A DNA stretch of 64,000 nt from Arthrobacter sp. StoSoilB20 (GCF_019977295.1 NZ_AP024651.1:62001-126000), one strand, 5' to 3'; shown: positions 25,449 through 33,787, counted from the stretch's first letter. A program made the numbers and translations. Notes: generated from the sequence alone by a model not told the origin.

Positions 25449-25829
25449 TCACTGCCACCACTTTTTAATCGGATCCCCTACCGGCAGTATTCGAAGCTGG
25501 TCTTTAGCCAAGGACGGGTCGTTGGCCAGGATCCGCAGGAAGTGACCCATGCCCCGGTCAGTGTCATCACTGAAGTCCGTTTTTGGCCTATCCAGTTCCA
25601 CCACGTGGTGTTTCCCACCCAAGTCGAATTGAAGGTCTGGACGGTTGTTACCAAGCACCTTAGTAGAGCCAAAATCCACTTGTTTTTGGTTGATCCTGAT
25701 ATTTTTGGCGCCTAGAGCCGTTATGCGTTGGATCTCATCATGCATCCATTCAGCCTGGTGCGGATCCTTGCCGATTTTAGGCTGTTTTCCCGCGAGTGCC
25801 GACGCCAAAATTGTTGTTGACGTCGGCAC
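25449..25829 (-). pseudogene. Orphan C-terminal toxin domain, nuclease-like
   Basis: A 126-codon frame that reads like the tip of an RHS or other polymorphic toxin: KNIRINQKQVDFGSTKVLGNNRPDLQFDL..KHHVVELDRP, then GHFLRILANDP. NRPDLQF with HHVVELD, D65 and E78, resembles the D...E arrangement of endonuclease-fold toxin tips. The GTG start has no ribosome-binding site and there is no delivery region, so this is an orphan cassette that could recombine with a full-length toxin. It ends 32 bases before an immunity-like gene. Confidence 0.6.
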
Positions 25830-25856
25830 CCACGGGCAGTGCTGCTGATCGATCAG

Positions 25857-26306
25857 TTACCCGTTCGGATGTGAGTAGCAATTTCCTTTGCCCGACGTCC
25901 ATCGGAATGCCTTGGCTGTGTTTGGACCGTAGATACCGTCCGCCGTCACCCCGAACTTCTGTTGAGCCCGGATCAGTGCGGACCGTGTCGCCGGACCGAA
26001 AGCACCATCGACCACGAGCCCTGCCCTTACGGCGCAAGCGCCGTTCAAACCTGCTTGGAGGGACTTCACGGCGATGGAGTTGGCTCCTTGGTCCAAGCGG
26101 CAGAGTATGTTGAAGTTCGAATCAGCCGGAACCGTGTAGTAGTTGTTATCTGCTGCCCACATGATGACTTGCTTGGAACAGTAGCCGCCGTTGGCTGCCT
26201 GTGCGGGTGCCGCCGAGAGCATCGTGGCTCCGAAGAGAAGGCTCACTGCGAGAATGATTCCGGATCGCCTGGAATTCCTCGGCGTGGCAATTTTCGAAAA
26301 TTTCAT
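25857..26306 (-). CDS. Secreted peptidoglycan-binding domain protein
   Basis: A 149-residue protein with a signal peptide (RRSGIILAVSLLFGATMLS, cleaved after APAQA) and a C-terminal PG_binding_1 domain with the usual VDGAFGPATRSALIRAQQKFG and DGIYGPNTAKAF repeats. Three cysteines occur in the mature part. It binds cell wall; no catalytic domain is present. AAAGGGGGAACG sets the ATG at 26306. It is the first minus-strand gene of the island and ends 27 bases before the toxin tail. Confidence 0.85.
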   Translation of the reverse strand: MKFSKIATPRNSRRSGIILAVSLLFGATMLSAAPAQAANGGYCSKQVIMWAADNNYYTVPADSNFNILCRLDQGANSIAVKSLQAGLNGACAVRAGLVVDGAFGPATRSALIRAQQKFGVTADGIYGPNTAKAFRWTSGKGNCYSHPNG

Positions 26307-26655
26307 CGTTCCCCCTTTGTTGGAGGCCAATATCCAACACCAGGACGGTTAGCCTCAGTCAATATTGAAATCTGGCCGTGCACCTCGCTGGGTGCGGGCT
26401 CAGGTTCGTATTGTTAGCCGACCCGCCATCATTAAACAAGAGCAAGCCCCCACATTAAGCGGGCGCAGTCAGAGTGTGTCACTAGCCGAAAGTGGCGGAA
26501 CATAAATTAGCAAATAATTTGCACTATTAGTTCCATCCAGGTTGATAGGGAAGCTGCGTCGCGAGGTATCTTCCTCTCAGCCAGGGGATCCGCGGTGCGT
26601 GGGCCGGAGACCCTGGGCTTCTTAGCCCAGCTGGGCAGTGAGAGGTACGGAAAAA
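26307..26655. other. Gene-free, partly AT-rich leader region upstream of the peptidoglycan-binding gene
   Basis: About 350 bases with no convincing gene. A and T are frequent around 26,490-26,540 (e.g. AAATTAGCAAATAATTTG), which may hold the promoter for the island on the minus strand. A small perfect hairpin CTGGGCT-TCTT-AGCCCAG lies at 26613-26630. No riboswitch class was recognised. Confidence 0.45.
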
Positions 26656-26706
26656 GGCAAGTGCCGCCGTCGTACTTCTTGTGAAAGTACGACGGCGGCA
26701 CTTGCC
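26650..26706 (-). terminator. Rho-independent terminator of the DJ-1/PfpI gene
   Basis: A perfect 22-bp stem (26656-26677 with 26685-26706, core GTGCCGCCGTCGTACTT) and a 7-base loop. On the minus strand it is followed by five U residues. It lies 20 bases after the stop codon of the minus-strand PfpI-like gene. Confidence 0.85.
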
Positions 26707-26725
26707 GTATGGGGGTCGGTGACCG

Positions 26726-27292
26726 CTAGGCGGTCTGGCCGGCGTGCTGGCCTTCCGAGATCTCTTCAACAACCTTGCTGTTGAAGGCGGGAAGATCGTC
26801 AGGGTTGCGGCTGGTGACCAGGCCTTGGTCCACCACCACTTCCTCGTCGGTCCAGTTGGCACCCGCGTTCTTCAGGTCGGTCTGGAGCGTGTGATACGAG
26901 GTGACATTCCGCCCCTTGATCACTCCGGCTTCAATGAGGATCCACGGACCGTGGCAAATCGAGGCCACCGGCTTGTGCTGCTCAAAGAAGGCGCGCGTGA
27001 AGTTTTGTGCGTCCTTGTCGACGCGGAGGTGATCGGCGTTCACGACGCCTCCGGGGAGAACCAGGGCGTCGAAATCGGAGGCGTTGGCATCCGCCACTGC
27101 AAGGTCGACGTCGAAGGTGTCACCCTTGTCCACGCCGTTGAACCCCTGGAGTTTTCCCGTGGAGGGAGCTACGAGAGTCGGCTCGCCGCCGGCATCCTTG
27201 ACTGCCTGCCATGGGCTGGTGAGCTCTACCTGCTCCACGCCGTCCGTCAGCAGGAATGCGACCTTCTTGCCTGCGATGTTCTGTTCTGACAT
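26726..27292 (-). CDS. DJ-1/PfpI family protein
   Basis: A 188-residue class I glutamine amidotransferase-like protein: VAFLLTDGVEQVELTSPW (with the conserved Glu), DALVLPGG, and the nucleophile elbow ASICHGPW, whose Cys is the catalytic residue. Members act as deglycases, chaperones or proteases in stress defence; the precise activity is unknown. A palindrome TTAGT-N10-ACTAA at 27389-27408 overlaps its probable promoter. It is followed by a strong terminator. Confidence 0.9.
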   Translation of the reverse strand: MSEQNIAGKKVAFLLTDGVEQVELTSPWQAVKDAGGEPTLVAPSTGKLQGFNGVDKGDTFDVDLAVADANASDFDALVLPGGVVNADHLRVDKDAQNFTRAFFEQHKPVASICHGPWILIEAGVIKGRNVTSYHTLQTDLKNAGANWTDEEVVVDQGLVTSRNPDDLPAFNSKVVEEISEGQHAGQTA

Positions 27293-27388
27293 TGTTCCTC
27301 CTCCATTGCGCGGCGGGGTGCTTTTTGAGCGTGGGCCGCCACTGTGAGAGTTGTTTGTCTGACCTGTTCAAGCCTAGGGAAGGACGCG

Positions 27389-27408
27389 TTAGTAAGCAAG
27401 CTGACTAA
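27389..27408 (-). promoter_or_regulatory. Palindromic site in the promoter of the DJ-1/PfpI gene
   Basis: TTAGT and ACTAA arms separated by ten bases (AAGCAAGCTG). On the minus strand the site includes a TTGCTTACTAA stretch that could serve as a -10 box. A repressor-binding role is inferred. Confidence 0.4.
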
Positions 27409-27437
27409 TACTGTAGGAGTGGCGTTAGTTGCTTAAG

Positions 27438-27473
27438 TATCGAATATCGATAGAATCAGGTTGTTGTTCGATA
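27438..27473 (+). promoter_or_regulatory. Operator-like TCGATA sites upstream of the DUF2975/YozG pair
   Basis: A perfect 15-bp palindrome TATCGAATATCGATA lies at 27438-27452. A further TTCGATA lies at 27467-27473, so the two TCGATA halves are 21 bases apart, two helical turns. They precede the gene pair whose second member is a DNA-binding protein, suggesting autoregulation. Confidence 0.5.
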
Positions 27474-27484
27474 AAGGAGTTGCC

Positions 27485-27976
27485 ATGGGAAAGCTAACCA
27501 TCCTCGCGCTGCGGATAGTGATCGCGATGGTGCTGGCGGGTTCACTGTTCGTGCAGTTGTGGATGGTTCCCCTGCTCTCAACTGATCTGGTTGAAGCCGG
27601 GGCGCCCGACGGTCCTCGCATGGCGCTGCTGGTGGTCGTGGTCCTGGGGATCCTCTGTGTGCAGGTGGTTGCTGTCTGTGTGTGGCGGCTGCTGACAATG
27701 GTGCGGCGGGGGACTGTCTTTTCCCATGGAGCGTTCCGTTTTGTGGACGTGATTTTTGGTGCCATCGCTGCCGCAGCAGTGCTGATGTTCGGCATAGCCG
27801 TGATTTTGGCGCCCGGCGATATTGCGCCCGGAGTCGTCATGCTGATCTGCGGAGCAGCGCTGATGATCGGGGGAGTGGCCCTGGTTGTCTTGGTCATGCG
27901 GACCCTGCTCGCCCAAGCCGTAGCCCGGGACGTCGAAGCCGCCGGCCTGCGGGCTGAGCTGGATGAGGTCATCTGA
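27485..27976 (+). CDS. DUF2975 membrane protein
   Basis: A 163-residue protein with four transmembrane segments (LRIVIAMVLAGSLFVQLWMV, ALLVVVVLGILCVQVVAVCV, VIFGAIAAAAVLMFGIAVIL, VVMLICGAALMIGGVALVVL) in the DUF2975 pattern, including the RRGTVFSHGAFRFVD loop. Its function is unknown; it is nearly always paired with a YozG-type HTH protein, as here. AAAGGAG sets the start at 27485, and its TGA overlaps the next ATG by one base, so translation is coupled. Confidence 0.88.
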   Translation: MGKLTILALRIVIAMVLAGSLFVQLWMVPLLSTDLVEAGAPDGPRMALLVVVVLGILCVQVVAVCVWRLLTMVRRGTVFSHGAFRFVDVIFGAIAAAAVLMFGIAVILAPGDIAPGVVMLICGAALMIGGVALVVLVMRTLLAQAVARDVEAAGLRAELDEVI

Positions 27977-28263
27977 TGGCAATCATCGTGGATATCGACG
28001 TCATGCTTGCCAAGCGCAAAATGCCCGTAGGAGTGCTCGCCGAACGCGTGGGAATTACGCCGGCCAACCTGGCTGTGCTCAAGAACGGTCGCGCGAAAGC
28101 CGTGCGGTTTACAACACTGGAAGCGCTGTGCGAGGTACTCGAGTGCCAGCCGGGGGATTTGTTGCGGTGGGAGTCTGATGATCGCTCGAATACCGCAGAC
28201 CCATCTGCCGACGAGCCTCATCCAGCAGTTCCATCATCCCAACCGACTCCCCAGGGGTCATGA
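27976..28263 (+). CDS. YozG-type Cro/C1 helix-turn-helix protein with read-through tail
   Basis: A 95-residue protein; residues 1-70 are a compact HTH (MLAKRKMPVGVLAERVGITPANLAVLKNGRAKAVRFTTLEALCEVLECQPGDLL). The typical family member ends soon after that point. Here 25 further residues (NTADPSADEPHPAV...) are encoded by the antisense of the opposing oxidoreductase's end, a 155-base overlap. The start codon overlaps the DUF2975 stop. It probably represses its own operon through the TCGATA sites upstream. Confidence 0.85.
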   Translation: MAIIVDIDVMLAKRKMPVGVLAERVGITPANLAVLKNGRAKAVRFTTLEALCEVLECQPGDLLRWESDDRSNTADPSADEPHPAVPSSQPTPQGS

Positions 28264-29221
28264 ACGGGCTCTCGGCCAGTCCGGCCTGCAGGCACCGGGT
28301 CACCTCACGCAGCTCATAGCTGAACCCATGCCCGAGCACCTCGAATTTCTCCGTCCGCAACGTGCCGCTGCGTGGTTGGATGATGAGCTCGGCCGGGTTG
28401 AACAGGGGAGCGGAGGAACGCAGCCAACCCTCGGAACCTCCCACCGTCACTATGCTGGGGCACTCCGCACCGATTGAGGTGATGAGCTGGGCACACGCTC
28501 CGCCCGGGTAGCTCAGGGCCAGGGAATTCTGCAGGTCCACGCCCTCGGGAGTCAGGACACCACTGGCAACCATGCTGCCTGGCTCGCCGAAGACTCCATC
28601 CGCCCATGTCAGCGGATACACGGCGAGGTCCAGCAACGCCCCACCCCCGGCGGCCGGGTCCCAGATCCGCGCGGCGGGATCGTAGGCGGGCACGAAACCG
28701 AGGTCAGCCTGGAGCCAGCGCGGCTCCCCGATCTCCCCTGACCGCAGGATCTCGACGGCGCGGCAGAAGCTGGGCAGGAACCGGGTCCACACGGCTTCCA
28801 TCAGGAAAAGCCCCTTATCCCGGGCCAGTTCAGCCAACTCCCGCGCCTGCGAGGCATCCATGGCGATGGGCTTCTCGCAGAGGACGTGCTTCCCCGCAGT
28901 TAGGGCGGCCAGCGCGACGGCGTGATGCTGCGCGTGCGGCGTGGCCACGTAGACGACGTCGACGGCGGGGTCGGCCAGCAGCCGCTGGTAGCCCGGCGTC
29001 GTTCCTATATCCGAGTAAGCCGTGGCGAATCCGAACTTCGCCGCAAAGGCCTGGGCAGAGGCCTCCGAGCGCGAACTGACAGCCTGGAGGACGGCGTCGT
29101 CAAGGAGCGCAAGGTCTTCCACCACGCGTTGGGCAATGGAGCCAGTGGCCACTACTCCCCAACGGATCGGACGGCCGGTTGCGACCGAAGGCGCGACGGT
29201 GCTGACAGGAGCAGGAAGCAT
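28109..29221 (-). CDS. Gfo/Idh/MocA family oxidoreductase
   Basis: A 370-residue NAD(P)-dependent oxidoreductase: RWGVVATGSIAQRVVEDLA (Rossmann), VDVVYVATPHAQHH and the signature GKHVLCEKPIAMD, where Lys is catalytic, followed by the beta-sheet domain. It is last in the beta-glucoside operon and may oxidise a sugar released there; this is inference. ATG 29221 has AAAGG seven bases upstream and is preferred to 29236. Its last 155 bases overlap the opposing HTH gene, so the C-terminal 25-30 residues (TPTATNPPAG...) are probably an accidental extension. Confidence 0.87.
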   Translation of the reverse strand: MLPAPVSTVAPSVATGRPIRWGVVATGSIAQRVVEDLALLDDAVLQAVSSRSEASAQAFAAKFGFATAYSDIGTTPGYQRLLADPAVDVVYVATPHAQHHAVALAALTAGKHVLCEKPIAMDASQARELAELARDKGLFLMEAVWTRFLPSFCRAVEILRSGEIGEPRWLQADLGFVPAYDPAARIWDPAAGGGALLDLAVYPLTWADGVFGEPGSMVASGVLTPEGVDLQNSLALSYPGGACAQLITSIGAECPSIVTVGGSEGWLRSSAPLFNPAELIIQPRSGTLRTEKFEVLGHGFSYELREVTRCLQAGLAESPFMTPGESVGMMELLDEARRQMGLRYSSDHQTPTATNPPAGTRVPRTALPVL

Positions 29222-29245
29222 TGACAGGCCTTTCAAGGCATGGGG

Positions 29246-30265
29246 CTAAACGGAATCGCGGATCACGATCGAGGTAGGCATCCTGGTGACGCGTTCTGCC
29301 GGTTTACCTTCGATCAGGTTCACCAGGGTCTCGGCCATCTTCTTGCCGAGTTCAACAATCGGGTGATGGACAGTAGTAAGGGCGGGGGTCACCGAGGTGG
29401 CAAAGGAATCGTCATCAAAACCCACGACGGCGATGTCCTCCGGGATGCGAAGACCCCGCCCTTGGATTGCGGTGTAGGCGCCTGCAGCCATCTGGTCATT
29501 CGCAGCGAAAACGGCATCAACGGGAACACCGCGATCCAGTAAACGGTGCATGGCTTTTGCGCCGGAGGCCAAGGTGAAGTCGCCTTCCTCCATCAAGCCC
29601 TCCCCAAGACCCGCCTCCCTCATTGCAGTCCTCCATCCGGCCAGGCGATCCAAGCCAGGTGGCATGTCCTGCGGGCCGGCAATGGTTGCCACGTTCCTTC
29701 GGCCGCTCTGGGTCAATAACTTGGTGACTTCGTAGGCAGCTTGTTCGTTGGCCACGTCCACGTAGTAGCTTTCCTTGCCGCCCACCAAGGGGCGTCCTGC
29801 GAACACCATGGGAAGGGATCCTGACAGGTGCGTCCAGGAGTTGTCGCCACTGTGGTGCGAGACCACCAGGACGCCGTCCACGTTGCCGCCGAGCAGGAAG
29901 CTGCGGGTTTTTTCCGGCTTCGACTCCGAGGAAATCACCATGTTCAGCGTGTACTCGGTATCGGTGAGATACAGGGCGATGCCTTGGACTACGGAGGCGA
30001 AGAACGGATCCGCGAAGACTTTGGACGTTGACTCCGGAACGATCAGGGTGACCGCATTCGCCCGCCGTTTGGCCAAGGAGCGGGCTGCACGGTTTGGCGT
30101 GTAGTCGAGTGCGAGGATGGCTTTCCTCACCGACTGCGCCATTTCAGGGTCAACACTCGGGCTGTCATTGACCACCCGGGACACGGTGGCCCGCGACACC
30201 CCGGCCAAGGCAGCCACCATCTCAAGGGTGGGTACCGGCCGGGGGCCGCTGGTGTCCTGCGTCAT
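29246..30265 (-). CDS. LacI-family regulator of the beta-glucoside operon (CebR/BglR-like)
   Basis: A 339-residue repressor with a LacI HTH and hinge (PTLEMVAALAGVSRATVSRVVN, LDYTPNRAARSLAKRR) and a sugar-binding domain containing VDGVLVVSHH and AVVGFDDDSFATSVTPALTTVHHP. It is co-directional with and inside the sugar operon, so it should bind the two AGAGAGCGCTCTCT sites upstream. In Streptomyces the equivalent CebR responds to cellobiose. ATG 30265 is chosen for GGAG six bases upstream. Confidence 0.9.
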   Translation of the reverse strand: MTQDTSGPRPVPTLEMVAALAGVSRATVSRVVNDSPSVDPEMAQSVRKAILALDYTPNRAARSLAKRRANAVTLIVPESTSKVFADPFFASVVQGIALYLTDTEYTLNMVISSESKPEKTRSFLLGGNVDGVLVVSHHSGDNSWTHLSGSLPMVFAGRPLVGGKESYYVDVANEQAAYEVTKLLTQSGRRNVATIAGPQDMPPGLDRLAGWRTAMREAGLGEGLMEEGDFTLASGAKAMHRLLDRGVPVDAVFAANDQMAAGAYTAIQGRGLRIPEDIAVVGFDDDSFATSVTPALTTVHHPIVELGKKMAETLVNLIEGKPAERVTRMPTSIVIRDSV

Positions 30266-30310
30266 GGTCATCTCCGGAACGTAAAGAAAAGTATGCCTCT
30301 GAAGGCTACT

Positions 30311-31768
30311 TTAGGCGTTCGCGGTGACAGCGGATGATGCTTTGGCCGCTGCGATGACCCGGGAGTAGGCCAGTCCGCTGTCCTTGACCGTGCGCTCGAA
30401 AGTGTCGTAATCCACGCGGACCACCCCGAATCGTTTGCCGTAGCCCCAGGACCACTCAAAGTTGTCCAGGAGGGACCACACAAAGTAGCCGCGCACATCG
30501 GCGCCCTGGTCGAGTGCTTCCCCTACTGCCGTGACGTGGTCCAGGACGAACTGGGTCCGCTCGGCGTCGTGGACCGCGCCGTCGGGACTGACGACGTCGT
30601 CGTAGGCAGCGCCGTTTTCAGTGATGTACAGCGGCGGCAGCGCCGGGTATTCCTCACCCAGGCGCACCAGGAGCTTCCGCAGTCCGTCCGGGTTGACCTC
30701 CCAGTTCATGGCAGTACGCGGCAGGCCGCGACTCGGGAAGGAAATGTCTTCCGAACCGACCCAGCACGACGACGTCGGACGGGTTGCGCCGCCCGAGTGG
30801 CCGTCGCCGTGTTCAGCAGTGGGGTGTCCGCTGATGAGGTCATCGTGATAGTGGTTGACGCCCAGGAAATCGATGGATGCACCGATGATGTCCAGGTCGC
30901 CGGGCTTGATGACATCCCGGATGCCGAACTGCTCAAGGTCATTGAGGGTGTCCTCCGGATAAGCGCCGCGGAGGATCGGATCCAGGAAGATCCGGTTCTG
31001 CAGCGAATCAAACCGGCGTGCGGCATCGAGGTCCACGGGGTCGGAAGGATCCCGCGGAATGGAGTTGCTGAGGTTGAGCGTGATCCCCAACTGCTGGGCG
31101 CCCCGGCCCCGCAGCTCATTGACCACCAGGCCGTGGGCGAGGTGCTGGTGATGGATGGCCGCGACGGCTGCTTCCGGTTCCTGGCGGCCGGGTGCGTGAA
31201 CGCCCGCCGCATAGCCAAGGAGGGATGAGCAGAACGGTTCGTTGAACGTGGTCCAGTGCTGCACACGGTCACCGAGGGCCGAATAGACATCGTTCGCGTA
31301 GTCGACGAAGCGGTAGGCGGTGTCGCGGTTGGCCCAGCCGCCCTTCTCCTCCAGCGCCTGCGGCAGGTCCCAGTGGTAGAGGGTCAACCAAGGGAGGATG
31401 CCGGCGTCGAGCAGTTCATCCACCAAGCGTGAGTAGAAGTCCAAGCCCTCGGCGTTCGCAGTGCGGCCGCCGGGCCGGACGCGGGACCAGCTGGTGGAGA
31501 ACCGGTAGGAATCCAGGCCCAGCTCCTTCATGATCCTGACGTCCTGGGGCATGCGGTGGTAGTGCTGCACCGCGTCCTTCAACGTCTCGCCGTTGGCAAT
31601 GGCGCCTGGAACGCGGGCGAAAGCGTCCCAGACGGAATCTTCCTTGCCGCCTTCATGGCTGGCACCTTCCACCTGGGCTGCGGCGGTAGCCGAGCCCCAG
31701 AGGAAGCCCTCGGGCCACACCCTGTTAAAGGGAGGGGTCGCGGGGTGGTTTGTTGCTTCGAATGGCAT
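30311..31768 (-). CDS. GH1 beta-glucosidase
   Basis: A 485-residue family 1 glycosidase: FLWGSATAAAQVEGA at the N terminus, the acid/base TFNEPF and the nucleophile PLYITENGAAYDD near the C terminus, and the terminal WSLLDNFEWSWGYGKRFG. It would hydrolyse imported beta-glucosides such as cellobiose in the cytoplasm, as no signal peptide is present. The ATG at 31768 overlaps the permease stop by one base (TAATG). A longer frame upstream is antisense to nothing but lies inside the permease gene and is rejected. Confidence 0.93.
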   Translation of the reverse strand: MPFEATNHPATPPFNRVWPEGFLWGSATAAAQVEGASHEGGKEDSVWDAFARVPGAIANGETLKDAVQHYHRMPQDVRIMKELGLDSYRFSTSWSRVRPGGRTANAEGLDFYSRLVDELLDAGILPWLTLYHWDLPQALEEKGGWANRDTAYRFVDYANDVYSALGDRVQHWTTFNEPFCSSLLGYAAGVHAPGRQEPEAAVAAIHHQHLAHGLVVNELRGRGAQQLGITLNLSNSIPRDPSDPVDLDAARRFDSLQNRIFLDPILRGAYPEDTLNDLEQFGIRDVIKPGDLDIIGASIDFLGVNHYHDDLISGHPTAEHGDGHSGGATRPTSSCWVGSEDISFPSRGLPRTAMNWEVNPDGLRKLLVRLGEEYPALPPLYITENGAAYDDVVSPDGAVHDAERTQFVLDHVTAVGEALDQGADVRGYFVWSLLDNFEWSWGYGKRFGVVRVDYDTFERTVKDSGLAYSRVIAAAKASSAVTANA

Positions 31769-32670
31769 TAGCCCTTCACTGCTCCTTGCATGATTCCGGA
31801 TATGAGTTGACGTCCCGCCAGGACGAAGAGGGCCAGTAGCGGAAGTGTTGCCATGACGGCGCCGGCCAGGACGATTGAATAGTCCACGTAACGGGCCGAC
31901 TGCAGTTGGCTGAGCGCCGTCTGCAAGGTGGGGTTGCCGGCGTCGAGCACCAGCAGGGGCCAGAGGAAATCGGTCCACGCCGTCATGAACGTGAACAGGC
32001 CCAGGATTGCCATGGCCGGACGCGCCGCGGGAAGTGCCACATGCCAGAACGTGGAGATCATGGACGCGCCGTCCATGCGTGCCGATTCGATCAGCTCGTC
32101 CGGGATCACGTCCACGAGGTACTGCCGCATGAAGAAGACGCCAAACGCTGTCACCAAAGTAGGGATCACGACGGCGCCGATCTCACCTGTCCAGCCCAGC
32201 GTGCGCATCAGCATGAACAACGGGATGATGCCCAGCTGCGTCGGGATGGCCATGGTGGCGATCACTGCCACCATCAGCCAGTTCCGGCCGCGGAAGCGCA
32301 GTTTGGCGAACGCGTATCCGGCAAGGGTGGAGAACCCCACCACGGAGATGGTGATGATGCCGGAGATCAGCACGCTGTTGCCCAGTGCCAGCCAGAACGG
32401 AACGGTATCGAAGACCTCGCCCACGTTGGTCCAGAAGTTGCCCCCGGGGAGCAGCGGCGGCCAGGTTTCCCCGAGGGCTTCGTTGGAGCGGCTGCCGATG
32501 ATCACGGACCACCAGAGCGGGTAGGCCGAGGCCAGGAAGAACGCAATCAGGAGCCCGTAGGTGAGGAAGCCGGGGCGCCGGCCGTTGCCGAAGAGGGCTT
32601 TCCGCGTGGCCAGGGCCCGGGAACTCTGCTGGGCAGCCGGTGCTGCCGGCCGGTTTTGCGTGAGGGTCAT
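31768..32670 (-). CDS. Sugar ABC transporter permease (CebG/MalG-like)
   Basis: A 300-residue inner-membrane protein with six transmembrane segments and the EAA loop (PDELIESARMDGASMISTFWHVALPAARPA) that contacts the ATPase. It pairs with the upstream permease, with which it overlaps by four bases. No ATPase gene is present in the operon, so a shared MsiK-type ATPase encoded elsewhere is expected, as in Streptomyces ceb systems. Confidence 0.9.
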   Translation of the reverse strand: MTLTQNRPAAPAAQQSSRALATRKALFGNGRRPGFLTYGLLIAFFLASAYPLWWSVIIGSRSNEALGETWPPLLPGGNFWTNVGEVFDTVPFWLALGNSVLISGIITISVVGFSTLAGYAFAKLRFRGRNWLMVAVIATMAIPTQLGIIPLFMLMRTLGWTGEIGAVVIPTLVTAFGVFFMRQYLVDVIPDELIESARMDGASMISTFWHVALPAARPAMAILGLFTFMTAWTDFLWPLLVLDAGNPTLQTALSQLQSARYVDYSIVLAGAVMATLPLLALFVLAGRQLISGIMQGAVKG

Positions 32671-33764
32671 TTCCCGCTCCTCGGGGTCGAGTCTGGTGCC
32701 GCTGCCGGTGCGGTGACCGCCTGGGCGGCGAGGCCGGCGTCGTCCGCTTTTGTTTTCGCAGCGGAAGAACGCAGACGACGGCGGCGGCTGGCTGCTCCGC
32801 GATCGTCGCCGTTGGTGGCGATGCGGCGGGAGATCAGCCAGTTCACGATGCCGAAGAGCAGGATGATCAGGAACAGGAGCCAGGCGATGGTTGAGGCCTT
32901 GCCGAAGTTCTGGCGCTGGAACGCCATCTCCCACAGGTACAGCACGGTGGTCTGGAACTGTCGTGCCGTTCCGCCGGCCGCAACGGGATCGAAGAGCCTG
33001 GGCTCGGTGAAGATCTGCAGTCCGCCGATGGTGGCGGTGACAATGACGAACACCATTGTGGGCCGGATGCTCGGCAGCGTGATGCTGAAGAAGCGGCGCA
33101 TGGAGCCGGCGCCGTCGATTGCAGCGGACTCGTAGATATCGCGCGGTACTGACTGCATGGCGGCCAGGAGGATCAGCGCGTTGTAGCCGGTCCAGCGCCA
33201 GTTCACCATGGTGGCAATGGCGATGTGGCTCGGGAGGGTGTCGTTCTTCCACATGATCGGATCGATGCCGAAGCTGGACAGGATGTTGTTGATGAGGCCG
33301 TACTGCTCCCCGAACATGTTGGTGAAGATCATGGCGACAGCCACGGGAGTCACGACATAGGGGAGCAGGATGCTCATGCGCCAGAAGGTCTTGGCCCGGA
33401 GGTTCTGGTCCAGGACGGCAGCGATGATGGTGGCCATGATCAGCTGCGGAATGGTGGAGATCAGGAAGATGCTGACCGTGTTGAACAGGGAATTCCAGAA
33501 GAAACGGTCCTGCAGTACTTCCGCGAAGTTTTGGAATCCAACGAATTCTCCCTGGCCTTTGAGCAGGTGCCAGTCGAAGAGGGAGACGAAGAACGTGTAG
33601 CCCAGGGGAAAGAGGCCCACCAAGGCGAACAAGATGAAGAACGGGGCGATATATAGGTAGGGGGACGCCTTCATGTCGAACACGTTGAGGCGTTGGCGGA
33701 AGGTCGGTTTCGGTTTGGTGGCGGCCGTTCTACCGGCGGCCGGGCGGTTCAATGTGGTGGTCAT
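32667..33764 (-). CDS. Sugar ABC transporter permease (CebF/MalF-like)
   Basis: A 365-residue permease with six transmembrane segments and the EAA loop PRDIYESAAIDGAGSMRRFFSITLPSIRPT. It has an unusually long hydrophilic C-terminal tail of about 60 residues (GDDRGAASRRRRLRSSAAKTKADDAG..TAPAAAPDSTPRSGK) that is Ala/Arg rich and not part of the usual fold. It follows the binding-protein gene across a hairpin and is coupled to the second permease by an ATGA overlap. Confidence 0.9.
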   Translation of the reverse strand: MTTTLNRPAAGRTAATKPKPTFRQRLNVFDMKASPYLYIAPFFILFALVGLFPLGYTFFVSLFDWHLLKGQGEFVGFQNFAEVLQDRFFWNSLFNTVSIFLISTIPQLIMATIIAAVLDQNLRAKTFWRMSILLPYVVTPVAVAMIFTNMFGEQYGLINNILSSFGIDPIMWKNDTLPSHIAIATMVNWRWTGYNALILLAAMQSVPRDIYESAAIDGAGSMRRFFSITLPSIRPTMVFVIVTATIGGLQIFTEPRLFDPVAAGGTARQFQTTVLYLWEMAFQRQNFGKASTIAWLLFLIILLFGIVNWLISRRIATNGDDRGAASRRRRLRSSAAKTKADDAGLAAQAVTAPAAAPDSTPRSGK

Positions 33765-33787
33765 GGTCGGGTCTCAGACTCTGTGAG

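Noticed and set aside
26545..26640. Possible TPP riboswitch or tRNA-like fold (CTGAGAGG and a CTGGGCT hairpin)
   Set aside because: The second conserved TPP block and the tRNA T-arm are absent; only a simple hairpin can be supported.
31906..33135. A 409-codon plus-strand frame
   Set aside because: It is antisense to two well-supported ABC permeases and has no recognisable domain.
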